Assembly (NCBI GenBank): GCA_944390675.1
Contig: CALXQR010000004.1
Location: 163,426 to 227,425, forward strand
Source of the DNA: an uncultured Burkholderiaceae bacterium
Lineage (GTDB): Bacteria; Pseudomonadota; Gammaproteobacteria; Burkholderiales; Burkholderiaceae_F
Reading direction: 5' to 3'
DNA: 64,000 nt
Made by a program: the position numbers and the translations under genes. Below, piece after piece: positions 1 through 9,060 of this stretch (its first letter is position 1; each line of letters starts with the position of its first letter). The notes under the pieces are model-generated. The model did not search any database and was not told where the DNA came from. It saw only the letters and a list, made by a program, of their open reading frames with translations.

Positions 1-618
1 GCTGTCCGTTTGGTGCGATTCCGTGCGAAAGTCATGCAGGAAGCTGTTCCTGTCGGCAAGGGCGGCATGGCAGCCATTATTGGTCTTGCAGACGATGTGG
101 TGGCTCAGGTTTGCAATGAAGCTAGTGCAGAAGGCGTCGTTGAACCCGTGAACTTCAATTCGCCCGGTCAAGTGGTGATCGCCGGTGAAAAGGGCGCGGT
201 TGAAAAGGCCTGTGAATTGGCTAAGGCCCAAGGCGCCAAGCGCGCGCTCGTTCTTCCTGTTTCCGCACCTTTCCATTCTTCTTTGATGAAGCCCGCGAGT
301 GTTGCACTTAAAGAAAAACTTCAAGAAACGCCGATGAAGGCTCCGGAAGTGGATGTGATCGCAAACGTGGACGTGCAGATTCACAAGGATAAGGAAGCGA
401 TCATTGAAGCGCTTGCTGCTCAAGCTGCAGGCGCCGTGCAGTGGGTGAAGACTGTTCAGGTCTTTAAAGAAATGGGCGTGACGCACGTCATTGAATGTGG
501 GCCAGGCCGCGTGCTTGCAGGTTTGATTAAGCGCATCGACAGCTCGATTGTAGTGAAGAACATCAACTCCCAAGAGTCGCTTGCTGCAGTCTTTGAAGAA
601 ATTAATGCCGCTCAATAA
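1..618 (+). CDS. fabD: Malonyl-CoA:ACP transacylase, 3' part
   Basis: C-terminal two thirds of FabD, which moves malonyl from CoA to acyl carrier protein for fatty-acid chain extension in the cytoplasm. The reading frame is open from base 1, so the start and the GHSxG nucleophile lie outside the window. Visible family features are the GKGGMAAIIGL segment, the VNFNSPGQVVIAGE block and the catalytic-His region SAPFHSSLMKPA, followed by the typical C-terminal CGPGRVLAGLIKR. fabG follows after 26 bases, and acpP and fabF lie downstream, the usual fab cluster order. The truncation is only the window edge. Confidence 0.95.
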   Translation, partial: AVRLVRFRAKVMQEAVPVGKGGMAAIIGLADDVVAQVCNEASAEGVVEPVNFNSPGQVVIAGEKGAVEKACELAKAQGAKRALVLPVSAPFHSSLMKPASVALKEKLQETPMKAPEVDVIANVDVQIHKDKEAIIEALAAQAAGAVQWVKTVQVFKEMGVTHVIECGPGRVLAGLIKRIDSSIVVKNINSQESLAAVFEEINAAQ

Positions 619-644
619 TTATTGTTTAGAAGGATCTTATAAAA

Positions 645-1409
645 ATGACCAATGTTTTTACGGCTGATGCCTTAAAAGATCAAGTGGTATTCATTACCGG
701 CGCTTCGCGCGGTATCGGTGCTGCCATTTTGGATGCCTGCTTGGCTGCGGGCGCCACGGTGGTAGGCACCGCAACGAGTGAATCGGGTGCGGCTCGCATT
801 ACTGAAAAGATCGCTCAGGCGGGTGTAAAGGGCGAAGGCGTTGTGCTTAACGTGACGGACGCCGAACAAAGTGAAAAAGTTTTAACGGATGCCGCTGCCA
901 AGTACGGTTCCATTTCCGTTTTGGTCAATAACGCCGGCATTACGCGTGACGGCTTGGCCATGCGCATGAAGGATGACCAGTGGCAGGAAGTGATTGACAC
1001 GAACCTGACGCCCGCTTTCCGTTTGAGCCGTATTGTCATGCGCGGCATGATGAAAGCTCGCTGCGGCCGCATCATCAACATCGTGAGTGTGGTGGGTTCG
1101 ATGGGCAATGCCGGTCAGGCCAACTACGCTGCCGCTAAAGCCGGTGTCGCGGGTCTCACGCGTGCCTTGGCTCGTGAATTGGCCAGCCGCAACATTACGG
1201 TTAACGCCGTTGCTCCGGGCTTTATCGAAACCGATATGACCAAAGCGCTGCCTGAAGATCATCGTCAGGCGCTTTTGGCTCAGATTCCGTTGGCTCGTCT
1301 TGGCCAGCCGGATGATATCGCCAACGCCGTGGTGTTTCTTGCCTCGCCCGCCGCAGCTTACGTCACCGGCGTGACGCTGCACGTTAACGGCGGCATGTAT
1401 ATGGTCTAG
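645..1409 (+). CDS. fabG: 3-oxoacyl-ACP reductase FabG
   Basis: NADPH-dependent reductase of the first reduction step of fatty-acid elongation; short-chain dehydrogenase, 254 residues, normal length. The N-terminal Rossmann motif is TGASRGIGAA near residue 19, the NNAG motif is present, and the active site is a Ser in NIVSVVGS followed by YAAAK (Tyr and Lys). The C-terminal VTGVTLHVNGGMYM is typical of FabG. An AGAAGGA ribosome site lies about 10 bases before the ATG. It is cotranscribed with fabD and followed by a hairpin before acpP. Confidence 0.97.
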   Translation: MTNVFTADALKDQVVFITGASRGIGAAILDACLAAGATVVGTATSESGAARITEKIAQAGVKGEGVVLNVTDAEQSEKVLTDAAAKYGSISVLVNNAGITRDGLAMRMKDDQWQEVIDTNLTPAFRLSRIVMRGMMKARCGRIINIVSVVGSMGNAGQANYAAAKAGVAGLTRALARELASRNITVNAVAPGFIETDMTKALPEDHRQALLAQIPLARLGQPDDIANAVVFLASPAAAYVTGVTLHVNGGMYMV

Positions 1410-1416
1410 TCCGAAA

Positions 1417-1444
1417 GGATGAGGATTTATCCCCTCATCTTTTC
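1417..1444 (+). terminator. Terminator after fabG
   Basis: Stem GATGAGG/CCTCATC around an 8-base loop followed by TTTTCT. It ends the fabDG transcript or attenuates it before the separately promoted acpP. Confidence 0.7.
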
Positions 1445-1453
1445 TCTGGGCTC

Positions 1454-1462
1454 TGATAAAAT
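1454..1462 (+). promoter_or_regulatory. Extended -10 promoter of acpP
   Basis: TGATAAAAT fits an extended -10 element (TGnTAAAAT). A start near 1469 would leave a leader of about 65 bases before acpP. It lies just after the fabG terminator, consistent with separate strong expression of acpP. No clear -35 was seen. Confidence 0.5.
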
Positions 1463-1534
1463 ACGTAGAAGTTAATTTTTCGGCGCGACCTCCGGTTGCG
1501 TCGTTTCTGAATTCTCATCGAGGAGACTTATCAA

Positions 1535-1771
1535 ATGAACGACATCGAACAACGTGTCAAGAAGGTTATCGCCGAACAATTGAGCATCAATGAAGCAGAC
1601 ATCAAAAATGAATCTGCTTTCATCGAAGACCTCGGCGCCGATTCTTTGGATACGGTCGAATTGGTTATGGCTTTGGAAGACGCTTTCAAGATTGAAATCC
1701 CGGACGATCAACAAGAAAAGTTGCGTACGGTTCAACAAGCGATTGACTACATCCAAGCCAACGCTAAGTAA
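1535..1771 (+). CDS. acpP: Acyl carrier protein
   Basis: Small acidic carrier (78 residues) that holds growing acyl chains on 4'-phosphopantetheine. The attachment site is Ser37 in the invariant [10 protein letters not shown] motif; four-helix ACP fold and length are standard. GAGGAG ribosome site before the ATG. It lies between fabG and fabF and is the substrate of the AcpS encoded near 9.1 kb and the carrier for the FabD, FabG and FabF steps. Codon use is strongly biased, fitting high expression. A strong hairpin follows. Confidence 0.98.
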   Translation: MNDIEQRVKKVIAEQLSINEADIKNESAFIEDLGADSLDTVELVMALEDAFKIEIPDDQQEKLRTVQQAIDYIQANAK

Positions 1772-1795
1772 TATCTGCCATCTTTAGGATGGACG

Positions 1796-1841
1796 CCCCG
1801 CCTTAAACACCAAGGAATTGGTTTTGTTTGGGCGGGGTTTT
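1796..1841 (+). terminator. Hairpin terminator between acpP and fabF
   Basis: Long stem-loop: CCCCGCC/GGCGGGG outer stem with inner AAAC/GTTT and ACCAA/TTGGT pairing, then TTTT. It probably limits fabF transcription relative to the very abundant acpP message. Confidence 0.75.
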
Positions 1842-1874
1842 CGTAATGAATTGAATCTTATAGGGAGAATTTCC

Positions 1875-3107
1875 ATGCGTCGTGTAGTTGTAACCGGACT
1901 CGGCATGGTTTGTCCGATCGGCAACGATGTGAAGACAAGTTGGGAAAACGCTTTGGCCGGTAAAAACGGCATCGGTCCCATTACGCGTTTTGATGCAAGC
2001 GGCATGGGCTGCCAAATCGCAGGCGAAGTCAAAGACTTCAATGTTGAAGAATACCTGCCCGCTAAAGAAGCCCGTCGCTATGACCGTTATGTGCACTATG
2101 GTGTAGCAGCCGGTACGCAAGCCATCCGCGATTCGGGTCTTGATCTTGAAAAAGAAGACCTCACCCGCATCGGCTGCTCGGTGGGTTCCGGCATTGGCGG
2201 TTTGGGCATGATCTGCGACAACTATCTCGCCCTTCATGAACGCGGCGCCCGTCGTGTGTCTCCCTTCATGATTCCCGGCACGATCATCAATATGATCTCT
2301 GGACAGCTCTCTATCATGTTCGGCTTAAAGGGGCCGAACATTGCGCACGTGACCGCCTGCACGACAGGTTTGCACGGTATTGGTGAAGCCTCCTGGATCA
2401 TTCGCCGCGGTGACGCGGACGTCATGATCGCGGGCGGCGCAGACGCCAGCATCTGCCCTGTGGGTGTCGCAGGCTTTGACAACATGCACGCGCTTAGCCG
2501 CCGCAACGACGATCCCGCTCACGCTTCTCGTCCCTTCGATAAGGATCGTGACGGTTTCGTGATGGGTGAAGGCGCAGGCGTCGTGGTGATCGAAGAGCTT
2601 GAACACGCCTTGGCGCGCGGCGCTCATATTTACGCTGAAATCGTGGGTTATGGTTTGACGAGTGACGCAGGTCACATCACAACCCCGAACACCGACGGTC
2701 CGCGCCGCTGCATGCATATGGCTATGGATCGCGCCGGCATTAAGCCTGAAGACATTGATTATCTGAACGCTCACGGCACCTCCACGAGCGTGGGCGATAT
2801 CAATGAAACTAAGGCGATCAAAGAAGCTTTCGGTGAAGCCGCGAAGAAACTTGTGGTTAACTCCACGAAGTCGATGACCGGTCACTTGTTGGGCGGCGCG
2901 GGCGGCATTGAATCCGTCTTTACGATTTTAGCCGTTAAGAATCAAGTATCGCCTCCGACGATTAATATCGTTGAGCAGGATCCTGAATGCGATTTGGACT
3001 ACTGCGCCAACAAGGCTCGTCCGATGCCGATTCGCTATGCGATGAAGAACTCCTTCGGTTTCGGCGGCACCAACGGCACGTTGATCTTCAAGCGTTGGGA
3101 AGAATAA
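1875..3107 (+). CDS. fabF: 3-oxoacyl-ACP synthase II (FabF)
   Basis: Condensing enzyme of fatty-acid elongation, 410 residues from this start. The active-site Cys lies in VTACTTGLHG, and the two histidines in NAHGTSTSVGD and GHLLGGAGG, the Cys-His-His triad of elongating ketosynthases. The ATG at 1875 is chosen because it follows AGGGAGA and begins MRRVVVTGLGMV, the normal N-terminus; an upstream in-frame start would lie inside the acpP terminator. A terminator follows. In many Burkholderiales rpoE-rseA-rseB-mucD come next; here a deaminase does. Confidence 0.97.
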   Translation: MRRVVVTGLGMVCPIGNDVKTSWENALAGKNGIGPITRFDASGMGCQIAGEVKDFNVEEYLPAKEARRYDRYVHYGVAAGTQAIRDSGLDLEKEDLTRIGCSVGSGIGGLGMICDNYLALHERGARRVSPFMIPGTIINMISGQLSIMFGLKGPNIAHVTACTTGLHGIGEASWIIRRGDADVMIAGGADASICPVGVAGFDNMHALSRRNDDPAHASRPFDKDRDGFVMGEGAGVVVIEELEHALARGAHIYAEIVGYGLTSDAGHITTPNTDGPRRCMHMAMDRAGIKPEDIDYLNAHGTSTSVGDINETKAIKEAFGEAAKKLVVNSTKSMTGHLLGGAGGIESVFTILAVKNQVSPPTINIVEQDPECDLDYCANKARPMPIRYAMKNSFGFGGTNGTLIFKRWEE

Positions 3108-3130
3108 TTCCTGAGGTTTGAAGAGATAGG

Positions 3131-3167
3131 GCCCGAAAGCATTCCGCAGTGAGTCTTTCGGGCTTTT
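3131..3167 (+). terminator. Terminator after fabF
   Basis: Perfect 9-bp stem GCCCGAAAG/CTTTCGGGC with a 15-base loop followed by TTTT. Confidence 0.75.
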
Positions 3168-3186
3168 GCACGGATAGGGGAAAGCA

Positions 3187-3603
3187 ATGGACATTAAAAA
3201 AGACAATCAGATGTACATGCAGGTGGCGATGCTAGCCTCTGAGCGCAGCTACGCCAAACGTCTGAAAGTGGGCTGCGTGATTGTCAAGAACAACTCAATT
3301 ATTTCCATCGGCTGGAACGGCATGCCGACCGGTTACGACAATTGCTGTGAAATGGAAGTCGATGGTAAATTGGTGACGCGCCCTGAAGTGCAGCACGCCG
3401 AGTTAAATGCTATTGCCAAATTGGCTTATAACGGCTACTGCAGTAAAGATGCTGCAATTTTCATTACCCATAGTCCGTGCATTCACTGCGCGCTGCTTAT
3501 TCAAAAGTGCGGTATCTCGCATGTTTATTATCACGAGATGTACCGTGATGACACCGGTATTCAGTTTTTGAGAAATGCCGGCATAGTCGTAGAACAGATT
3601 TGA
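3187..3603 (+). CDS. dCMP deaminase family protein
   Basis: Zinc-dependent deaminase of the deoxycytidylate deaminase (ComEB-like) family, 138 residues, expected to convert dCMP to dUMP for dTTP synthesis. The zinc and catalytic motifs are visible: HAELNAI (His and catalytic Glu) and SPCIHC (two Cys). The start GGCTGGAACGGCATGCC region encodes WNGMPTGYDN, the usual substrate-side motif. GGGGAAAGC precedes the ATG. The gene stands alone between two terminators. Exact substrate (dCMP or a related nucleotide) is inferred from the family. Confidence 0.85.
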   Translation: MDIKKDNQMYMQVAMLASERSYAKRLKVGCVIVKNNSIISIGWNGMPTGYDNCCEMEVDGKLVTRPEVQHAELNAIAKLAYNGYCSKDAAIFITHSPCIHCALLIQKCGISHVYYHEMYRDDTGIQFLRNAGIVVEQI

Positions 3604-3628
3604 TCTTGTTTTAAGCTTGCGTTGAACG

Positions 3629-3667
3629 GTACCCCGTTTGGTAGAAAATTTGCCAACGGGGTATTTT
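3629..3667 (+). terminator. Terminator after the deaminase gene
   Basis: Stem TACCCCGTT/AACGGGGTA, extended inward by TTGG/CCAA pairing, followed by TTTTC. Confidence 0.75.
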
Positions 3668-3774
3668 CATGAGCGGAAATTGAATGATTCCAACAGAGTT
3701 TAGCCTCGATTACACCGTTTATTTTTGGAGAAGATTTTTTTTAGATTTCTTTGAAAGTTAGTCCAAATTCTACT

Positions 3775-3796
3775 TTTCGGAATCATAATTCCGAAA
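3775..3796. repeat. Perfect inverted repeat in the AT-rich region
   Basis: TTTCGGAAT, a 4-base loop CATA, then ATTCCGAAA: a perfect 9-bp inverted repeat. It is followed by A-rich rather than T-rich sequence on the + strand, so a terminator role is weak and an operator or RNA hairpin is possible. Confidence 0.6.
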
Positions 3797-3919
3797 TATC
3801 TAGATAAAAAAGAATTACAGTTCAGAAAAGTTGAAAAAATAAGAAATTTTTAAAGAAAATTTTGAGCTTAAAGTACTTTGAATTATCGATATTTTTTACA
3901 TAAAAAGAAAATGTTGCCG

Positions 3920-3928
3920 TGTTAAAAT
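3920..3928 (+). promoter_or_regulatory. Probable lepA promoter, extended -10
   Basis: TGTTAAAAT matches the extended -10 pattern TGnTATAAT. Predicted start near 3935, giving a leader of about 85 bases. No good -35 at the right spacing. Confidence 0.45.
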
Positions 3929-4018
3929 GGCCTCGTTTCGGAGTAAAGGGAAAGGCAGTTTTTCTAGCCGGTTTTCCCATTGGTCCGATGCGTTTTTTGA
4001 TTTAAGCGATTTTGACCG

Positions 4019-5812
4019 ATGAAAAATATTCGCAATTTCTCAATTATTGCCCACATTGACCATGGTAAATCCACCCTTGCCGACCGTTTGATTCAGCGCT
4101 GCGGCGGGCTTTCAGACCGTGAGATGGAGTCCCAGGTTCTCGATTCCATGGATCTGGAAAAAGAGCGCGGCATTACGATTAAAGCGCAGACCGCGGCGCT
4201 CAAATACAAGGCCAAAGACGGGCAAGTCTATGAACTCAATTTGATCGACACCCCGGGGCACGTGGACTTTTCTTACGAAGTGTCCCGTTCACTCAGTGCC
4301 TGTGAAGGGGCACTGCTGGTGGTTGACGCCACGCAAGGCGTGGAAGCGCAGACGGTTGCCAACTGCTACACCGCGATTGACCTGGGTGTTGAAGTCATTC
4401 CGGTGCTGAACAAAATGGACCTCAATTCCGCCAATCCCGATGAGGCAAAAGAGGAAATTGAGGATGTGATCGGTATTGATGCGACCGATGCCATTCCCTG
4501 CTCGGCGAAAACGGGAATGGGGGTTGACGACATCCTCGAGCGCATTGTTTCTGATGTGCCCGCGCCCAAAGGCAGCGATAGTGATCCTTTGCAGGCGCTC
4601 ATTATTGACAGCTGGTTTGACAACTACGTGGGCGTGGTGATGCTCGTGCGTGTTGTAAACGGCATGATTAAACCCAAAGATAAGATTTATTTGATGGCTA
4701 CGGGTGCCACGCACCTGGTTGAGCAGGTCGGTAAATTTACGCCGAAGTCCACGCAGTGTGAAAAACTCACGGCCGGTGAAGTGGGCTTTGTGATCGCAGG
4801 TGTTAAAGAATTGCGCGACGCGAAAGTGGGCGACACGATTACGCTTGCCAATAAGATGGCCGCGGCACCGTTACCCGGTTTCAAGCAGGTGAAGCCTCAG
4901 GTTTTCGCGGGGCTTTACCCTGTGGAGTCCAATCAATACGAAGCGCTTCGCGACGCGCTCACGAAACTGCAGTTAAATGATGCCGCGCTTCAATTTGAAC
5001 CCGAAGTCTCTCAGGCGTTGGGCTTTGGTTTCCGCGCAGGTTTCTTAGGTCTTTTGCACATGGATATTGTGCAGGAGCGTCTGGAGCGCGAATTCAATAT
5101 GGATCTGATTACGACGGCGCCCAGCGTTGTCTATGAGGTTTTGAAGACGGACGGCGAGGTGATCCAAGTTGAAAACCCGTCAAAACTTCCCACGCCAGAT
5201 AAGATCGCCGAAATTCGCGAGCCTATTGACACAGTGACGATTTTTGTACCGAGCGACTACGTTGGCGCCGTTATGAAGCTTTGCAATGAAAAGCGCGGCG
5301 TGCAGACCAATTTGGCTTATCATGGCCGTCAAGTGCACTTAACCTATGATTTGCCTTTGGCTGAAATCGTGCTTGACTTCTTTGATCGCTTGAAGTCGCT
5401 TACCCGAGGCTACGCTTCGATGGACTATGAGTTTAAAGAATATCGCGCAGCCGACGTCGTTAAGGTCGATATGCTCATTAACGGCGATCGTGTTGATGCG
5501 CTCTCGTCCATCATTCACCGTGCGAATTCCGTTGCCCGCGGCCGTGAAATCGTCACGCGGCTTCGTTCACTCATTCCGCGTCAGATGTACGACGTCGCCA
5601 TTCAGGCGGCAATCGGCGCCAACATCATCGCTCGTGAAAACGTTAAAGCGCTCCGCAAGAATGTGCTTGCGAAGTGCTACGGCGGCGACATTACGCGTAA
5701 GCGCAAACTTTTGGAAAAACAAAAAGCGGGTAAAAAACGCATGAAACAGGTCGGCACGGTGGAAATTCCGCAGGAAGCGTTCCTTGCGATTTTGCAGGTC
5801 GATGAAAAATAA
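4019..5812 (+). CDS. lepA: Elongation factor 4 (LepA)
   Basis: Ribosome-associated GTPase that acts in translation initiation/back-translocation; 597 residues, normal length. G motifs: AHIDHGKST (P-loop, from residue 11), [13 protein letters not shown], and SAKTG. EF-G-like domains follow, and the LepA-specific C-terminal domain ends in [20 protein letters not shown]. The ATG at 4019 starts [18 protein letters not shown] exactly as in the family, although no clear Shine-Dalgarno sequence precedes it. lepB follows after 12 bases, the conserved lepA-lepB pairing. Confidence 0.97.
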   Translation: MKNIRNFSIIAHIDHGKSTLADRLIQRCGGLSDREMESQVLDSMDLEKERGITIKAQTAALKYKAKDGQVYELNLIDTPGHVDFSYEVSRSLSACEGALLVVDATQGVEAQTVANCYTAIDLGVEVIPVLNKMDLNSANPDEAKEEIEDVIGIDATDAIPCSAKTGMGVDDILERIVSDVPAPKGSDSDPLQALIIDSWFDNYVGVVMLVRVVNGMIKPKDKIYLMATGATHLVEQVGKFTPKSTQCEKLTAGEVGFVIAGVKELRDAKVGDTITLANKMAAAPLPGFKQVKPQVFAGLYPVESNQYEALRDALTKLQLNDAALQFEPEVSQALGFGFRAGFLGLLHMDIVQERLEREFNMDLITTAPSVVYEVLKTDGEVIQVENPSKLPTPDKIAEIREPIDTVTIFVPSDYVGAVMKLCNEKRGVQTNLAYHGRQVHLTYDLPLAEIVLDFFDRLKSLTRGYASMDYEFKEYRAADVVKVDMLINGDRVDALSSIIHRANSVARGREIVTRLRSLIPRQMYDVAIQAAIGANIIARENVKALRKNVLAKCYGGDITRKRKLLEKQKAGKKRMKQVGTVEIPQEAFLAILQVDEK

Positions 5813-5824
5813 CGGGAGACAGAC

Positions 5825-6715
5825 ATGAATTTTTCTTTAGTTTTAATGATTCTGACTGTTCTCACGGGCGTCATTTGGGCTTTGGATCGATTTGTGTGGC
5901 GTCCGCAGCGCTTGAAAAAAGCCAAAGAAGAATCGGACAAATTCGCGGAATTAAACCGTCAGGCGATTGATCAAGGCGAAATCAGCGTGATCGGTGAAGC
6001 GCGAAGCGTCTATGACCGCATCGCCGCGCAGCCCAAATGGATCGAGTACACGGGCGGTTTCTTCCCGGTCATTCTCTTTGTGTTTATTCTGCGCTCGTTT
6101 TTAGCTGAGCCCTTCCGTATTCCGTCGGGCTCGATGCTTCCGACGCTGCATTCCGGTGACTTCATCTTGGTCAACAAGTATGAGTACGGCATGCGCTTCC
6201 CGGTTTTTAATTTTGCGATCACTGAAGGCACGGCTCCCAAGCGCGGCGATGTCGTTGTTTTTAAGTATCCGCTTGATAAAAACGTTGATTTCATTAAGCG
6301 CGTGGTTGGGGTTCCGGGCGACGAAATCCGCTACTTTGATAAAAAGCTCTATGTCAACGGCGTGCTCCAGGAAACCACCGAAGACGGCACCTTTTTTGAT
6401 AAAGAAACGTACACGGATCTGAAGCAATTTAACGAAAACTTAGACGGCGTTGAGCACAAAATTCTTGAAAACGACAAGGTGCCCTCGATGGCCCGTCCCG
6501 TTCAGGGGCACAACGGTCTGAACCAGTGCCTCTACAACATGGGCGACGTTGTCTGCAAAGTCCCCGAAGGCCAGTACTTCATGATGGGCGACAACCGTGA
6601 TAATTCCGCCGATTCGCGCTTCTGGGGTTTTGTGCCGCGTGAAGACATTGTCGGTCGGGCATTTTTCATTTGGCTCAATTTGAGTGACATGGGCCGAATC
6701 GGTTCCATTCGCTAG
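5825..6715 (+). CDS. lepB: Signal peptidase I
   Basis: Inner-membrane protease that removes signal peptides from exported proteins; 296 residues. One membrane helix lies at residues 3-22, a cytoplasmic loop follows, and a second helix spans about 76-92. The catalytic Ser103 is in PSGSMLPTL and the general base Lys158 in FIKRVVGVPGD. The box E motif GDNRDNSADSR lies near the C-terminus. GGGAGA ribosome site. Located between lepA and rnc, as in most proteobacteria. Confidence 0.96.
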   Translation: MNFSLVLMILTVLTGVIWALDRFVWRPQRLKKAKEESDKFAELNRQAIDQGEISVIGEARSVYDRIAAQPKWIEYTGGFFPVILFVFILRSFLAEPFRIPSGSMLPTLHSGDFILVNKYEYGMRFPVFNFAITEGTAPKRGDVVVFKYPLDKNVDFIKRVVGVPGDEIRYFDKKLYVNGVLQETTEDGTFFDKETYTDLKQFNENLDGVEHKILENDKVPSMARPVQGHNGLNQCLYNMGDVVCKVPEGQYFMMGDNRDNSADSRFWGFVPREDIVGRAFFIWLNLSDMGRIGSIR

Positions 6716-6726
6716 GAGGATTGAAC

Positions 6727-7428
6727 ATGTTGCCTCTGGAAGGTTTGGAAGAAAAGATCGGTTACAAGTTCACCAATCGAAAGCTCTTGCAGCGCGCGGT
6801 GACGCATCGCTCCTTTGGCGCCGAGAATAATGAACGCCTCGAGTTTCTGGGCGATTCGGTTTTAAATTGTGTGATTGGGCAGGCGCTCTTTTTAAGAGAC
6901 TCGCATTTCAATGAAGGATCGTTGTCGCGCGTTCGAGCCAATTTAGTCTGTCAGGACGCCTTGGCTGAAATTGCCAATCAGCTTGTTTTGTCCGACTATC
7001 TGCGTTTGGGTGAAGGGGAGATGAAAACGGGCGGCGCGCATCGTCCGTCCATTCAATCGGATGCGATGGAGGCGATTTTCGGCGCCATCATGACCGAGGG
7101 CGGCTTTGATGCCGCAAAGGCTGTGATCCTGAAGCTCTACGATCCAATACTCACGAAATTGACGCCTGAGCGCATGGGTAAAGACTCGAAGACCCTGCTG
7201 CAGGAATTCCTTCAGGCCCATCACCTCGGTTTGCCTGAATACAAGGTCATAGATATTCGCGGCGCGGCGCACGATCAAACGTTTGACTGCCAGTGCGAAG
7301 TGAAAAAACTCGAGATTATGGTCAACGGCACCGGTAAGAGCCGTCGTTCTGCTGAACAGGCAGCCGCTAAAGTGGCTTTTGAATTGGCTGTTCAACACTT
7401 CGAGCACAAGAAAAAAGGGGAACATTGA
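6727..7428 (+). CDS. rnc: Ribonuclease III
   Basis: Double-strand RNA endonuclease that processes rRNA precursors and structured mRNAs; 233 residues. The N-terminal catalytic domain has NNERLEFLGDSVLN (signature) and the second acidic site SDAMEAIFGAI; the C-terminal dsRNA-binding domain ends GKSRRSAEQAAAKVAFE. ATG at 6727 is chosen because AGGAGGA ends 6 bases upstream; the TTG at 6721 directly abuts this site and cannot use it. era follows after one base, the conserved rnc-era order. Confidence 0.96.
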   Translation: MLPLEGLEEKIGYKFTNRKLLQRAVTHRSFGAENNERLEFLGDSVLNCVIGQALFLRDSHFNEGSLSRVRANLVCQDALAEIANQLVLSDYLRLGEGEMKTGGAHRPSIQSDAMEAIFGAIMTEGGFDAAKAVILKLYDPILTKLTPERMGKDSKTLLQEFLQAHHLGLPEYKVIDIRGAAHDQTFDCQCEVKKLEIMVNGTGKSRRSAEQAAAKVAFELAVQHFEHKKKGEH

Positions 7429-7429
7429 G

Positions 7430-8329
7430 ATGGCTGACTATCCTGAAAATTTCCGTTGCGGTTATATCGCTGTCGTCGGTCGTCCCAATGTGGGCAAAAG
7501 CACCCTCATTAACACGATTATCGGCGAGAAGGTGAGCATCACCTCTAAAAAGCCGCAGACAACCCGCAATCGTGTGTTGGGCGTTGTCACCAATGAACGC
7601 GCTCAGTTTGTGTTCGTTGATACGCCGGGTTTTCAAACAAAGTACGGTAACGCGCTCATTCGCGGGATGAACCGTTCGGTCAGAAGCACGTTGGGTGAAA
7701 CCGATGCGGTGGTGCTTGTGATTGAAAGCGGCGGTTGGAAGCCAGCGGATGAAAAGGTGCTTGAACTCATTAATCCGCAAGCCAAGAACGTGATTTTGGC
7801 CATCAATAAAGTTGACCTTATGCACGAGCGCGATGCGCTTTTGCCGCTTATGGCGCAGTCGATGCAAAAATTCCCCTTTGCGGCGATTGTTCCGGTGAGC
7901 GCTGAAAAAGGCAAGCAGGTCGATGACCTGATGGCTGAAATTGAAAAGCTTTTGCCAGAAAATCCGCCTTTCTTTGATCCGGATATCTACACTGATAAGT
8001 CGCCGCGCTTTTTGGCTGCGGAAATCATCCGTGAAAAAGCTTTCCGCCTTTTGGGCGACGAGCTTCCCTACGGCATTGCCGTGACGATCGACAAGTGGGT
8101 CGAAGACGACAAGCGCGCGGAAATTATCGCGACACTCATCGTCGAGCGCGAAGCGCACAAGGGTATTGTGATTGGCGCGCAGGGCGAAAAATTGCGTGAA
8201 ATTTCACGCTTAGCCCGTATGGACATCGGTCAAATGCTCGATAAAAACGTCTACTTGGAAGTTTGGGTGCGTGTGCGCAAAGGTTGGAATGACGATGCGC
8301 GCGCATTAAAGACTTTGGGTTACGAGTAA
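7430..8329 (+). CDS. era: GTPase Era
   Basis: GTPase that binds 16S rRNA and helps mature the 30S subunit; 299 residues. G1 GRPNVGKST, G2 region KKPQTTRNR, G3 DTPGF, G4 NKVD and G5 VSAEKG are all present, and the C-terminal KH domain has GIVIGAQGEKLREI. The ATG at 7430 lies one base after the rnc stop, with AAAAAAGGGG as ribosome site; upstream in-frame starts would overlap rnc. The stop overlaps the recO start (TAATG). Confidence 0.97.
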   Translation: MADYPENFRCGYIAVVGRPNVGKSTLINTIIGEKVSITSKKPQTTRNRVLGVVTNERAQFVFVDTPGFQTKYGNALIRGMNRSVRSTLGETDAVVLVIESGGWKPADEKVLELINPQAKNVILAINKVDLMHERDALLPLMAQSMQKFPFAAIVPVSAEKGKQVDDLMAEIEKLLPENPPFFDPDIYTDKSPRFLAAEIIREKAFRLLGDELPYGIAVTIDKWVEDDKRAEIIATLIVEREAHKGIVIGAQGEKLREISRLARMDIGQMLDKNVYLEVWVRVRKGWNDDARALKTLGYE

Positions 8330-9048
8330 TGACAGAGACCGCCCAACGCGCAAAAGAGCGCCGCGTCAGTGAAGATGACGCGGCCTTTGTGCTTCAGAGC
8401 TGGAATTGGAAAGAAACTAGTCTTTTGGTGGAATTTTTTACGCTGCGCCATGGCAAAGTTATCGCTGTTGCGCGAGGAGCCAAGCGTCCGGGGAGCCAAT
8501 TCAGAGGCCTGCTGACCGCCTTTTCACCTCTCAAAATCGCTTTTTCCGGTCAAAACGAAGTCAAGAATCTTACGCGCGTTCAGTGGATGGGCGGCTTCTT
8601 TCCCATTGAAGGGGAGGCGCTGTTTTCTGCCTTTTATGTCAATGAGCTTCTCGTGCGACTTCTGCCTCGGGAAGATGAGGTGAAATCACTTTTCGCCTCT
8701 TACGTTCGGGTGTTGGAAAAACTCGCTGACGAACAATCTAATCGTGAAATAGCGCTTCGCACATTTGAAATTGAGCTTCTTCGCGATTTGGGCTACGGGC
8801 TGCCTGAGACGGGCGAAGCCTGGTACTGGGACGGTCAGGAACTTAAACCCTGGAGCGAAGAGATTCCGGAGACAGAGCGCCACATTGTCATTGATCCCCT
8901 CATGATTAAAAAACTCAATGCGTTTGATTTTCGTGAGCGCGAAACGCTCGCCTTCGCCAAGCGCCTCATGCGCCGCATGATCGCGCATTACGTAGGCGAT
9001 AAACCGCTCAATACGCGGCGTATTGTCGCGGAAATGAACCGTTTTTGA
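8329..9048 (+). CDS. recO: DNA repair protein RecO
   Basis: Recombination mediator that loads RecA with RecF/RecR; 239 residues. An N-terminal OB-fold (FVLQSWNWKETSLLVEFFTLRHGKV, ARGAKRPGSQFRG) is followed by a helical domain with ELLVRLLPRED, and the C-terminal RFALAK-like segment. It overlaps era by one base (TAATG), so it is probably translationally coupled. In most betaproteobacteria pdxJ comes next; here acpS does. Confidence 0.93.
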   Translation: MTETAQRAKERRVSEDDAAFVLQSWNWKETSLLVEFFTLRHGKVIAVARGAKRPGSQFRGLLTAFSPLKIAFSGQNEVKNLTRVQWMGGFFPIEGEALFSAFYVNELLVRLLPREDEVKSLFASYVRVLEKLADEQSNREIALRTFEIELLRDLGYGLPETGEAWYWDGQELKPWSEEIPETERHIVIDPLMIKKLNAFDFRERETLAFAKRLMRRMIAHYVGDKPLNTRRIVAEMNRF

Positions 9049-9060
9049 TAGGAGCCATTG

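Larger units (their letters stand above)
3668..4018. other. AT-rich gene-free stretch before lepA
   Basis: About 350 bases, much richer in A+T than the flanks, with no open frame that looks coding. It contains a perfect inverted repeat (3775-3796), an extended -10 (3920-3928) and a GGGAAA...TTTTCCC hairpin (about 3949-3979) in the presumed lepA leader. In related genomes the rpoE-rse-mucD block commonly occupies this position; no remnant is recognisable here. Confidence 0.6.
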
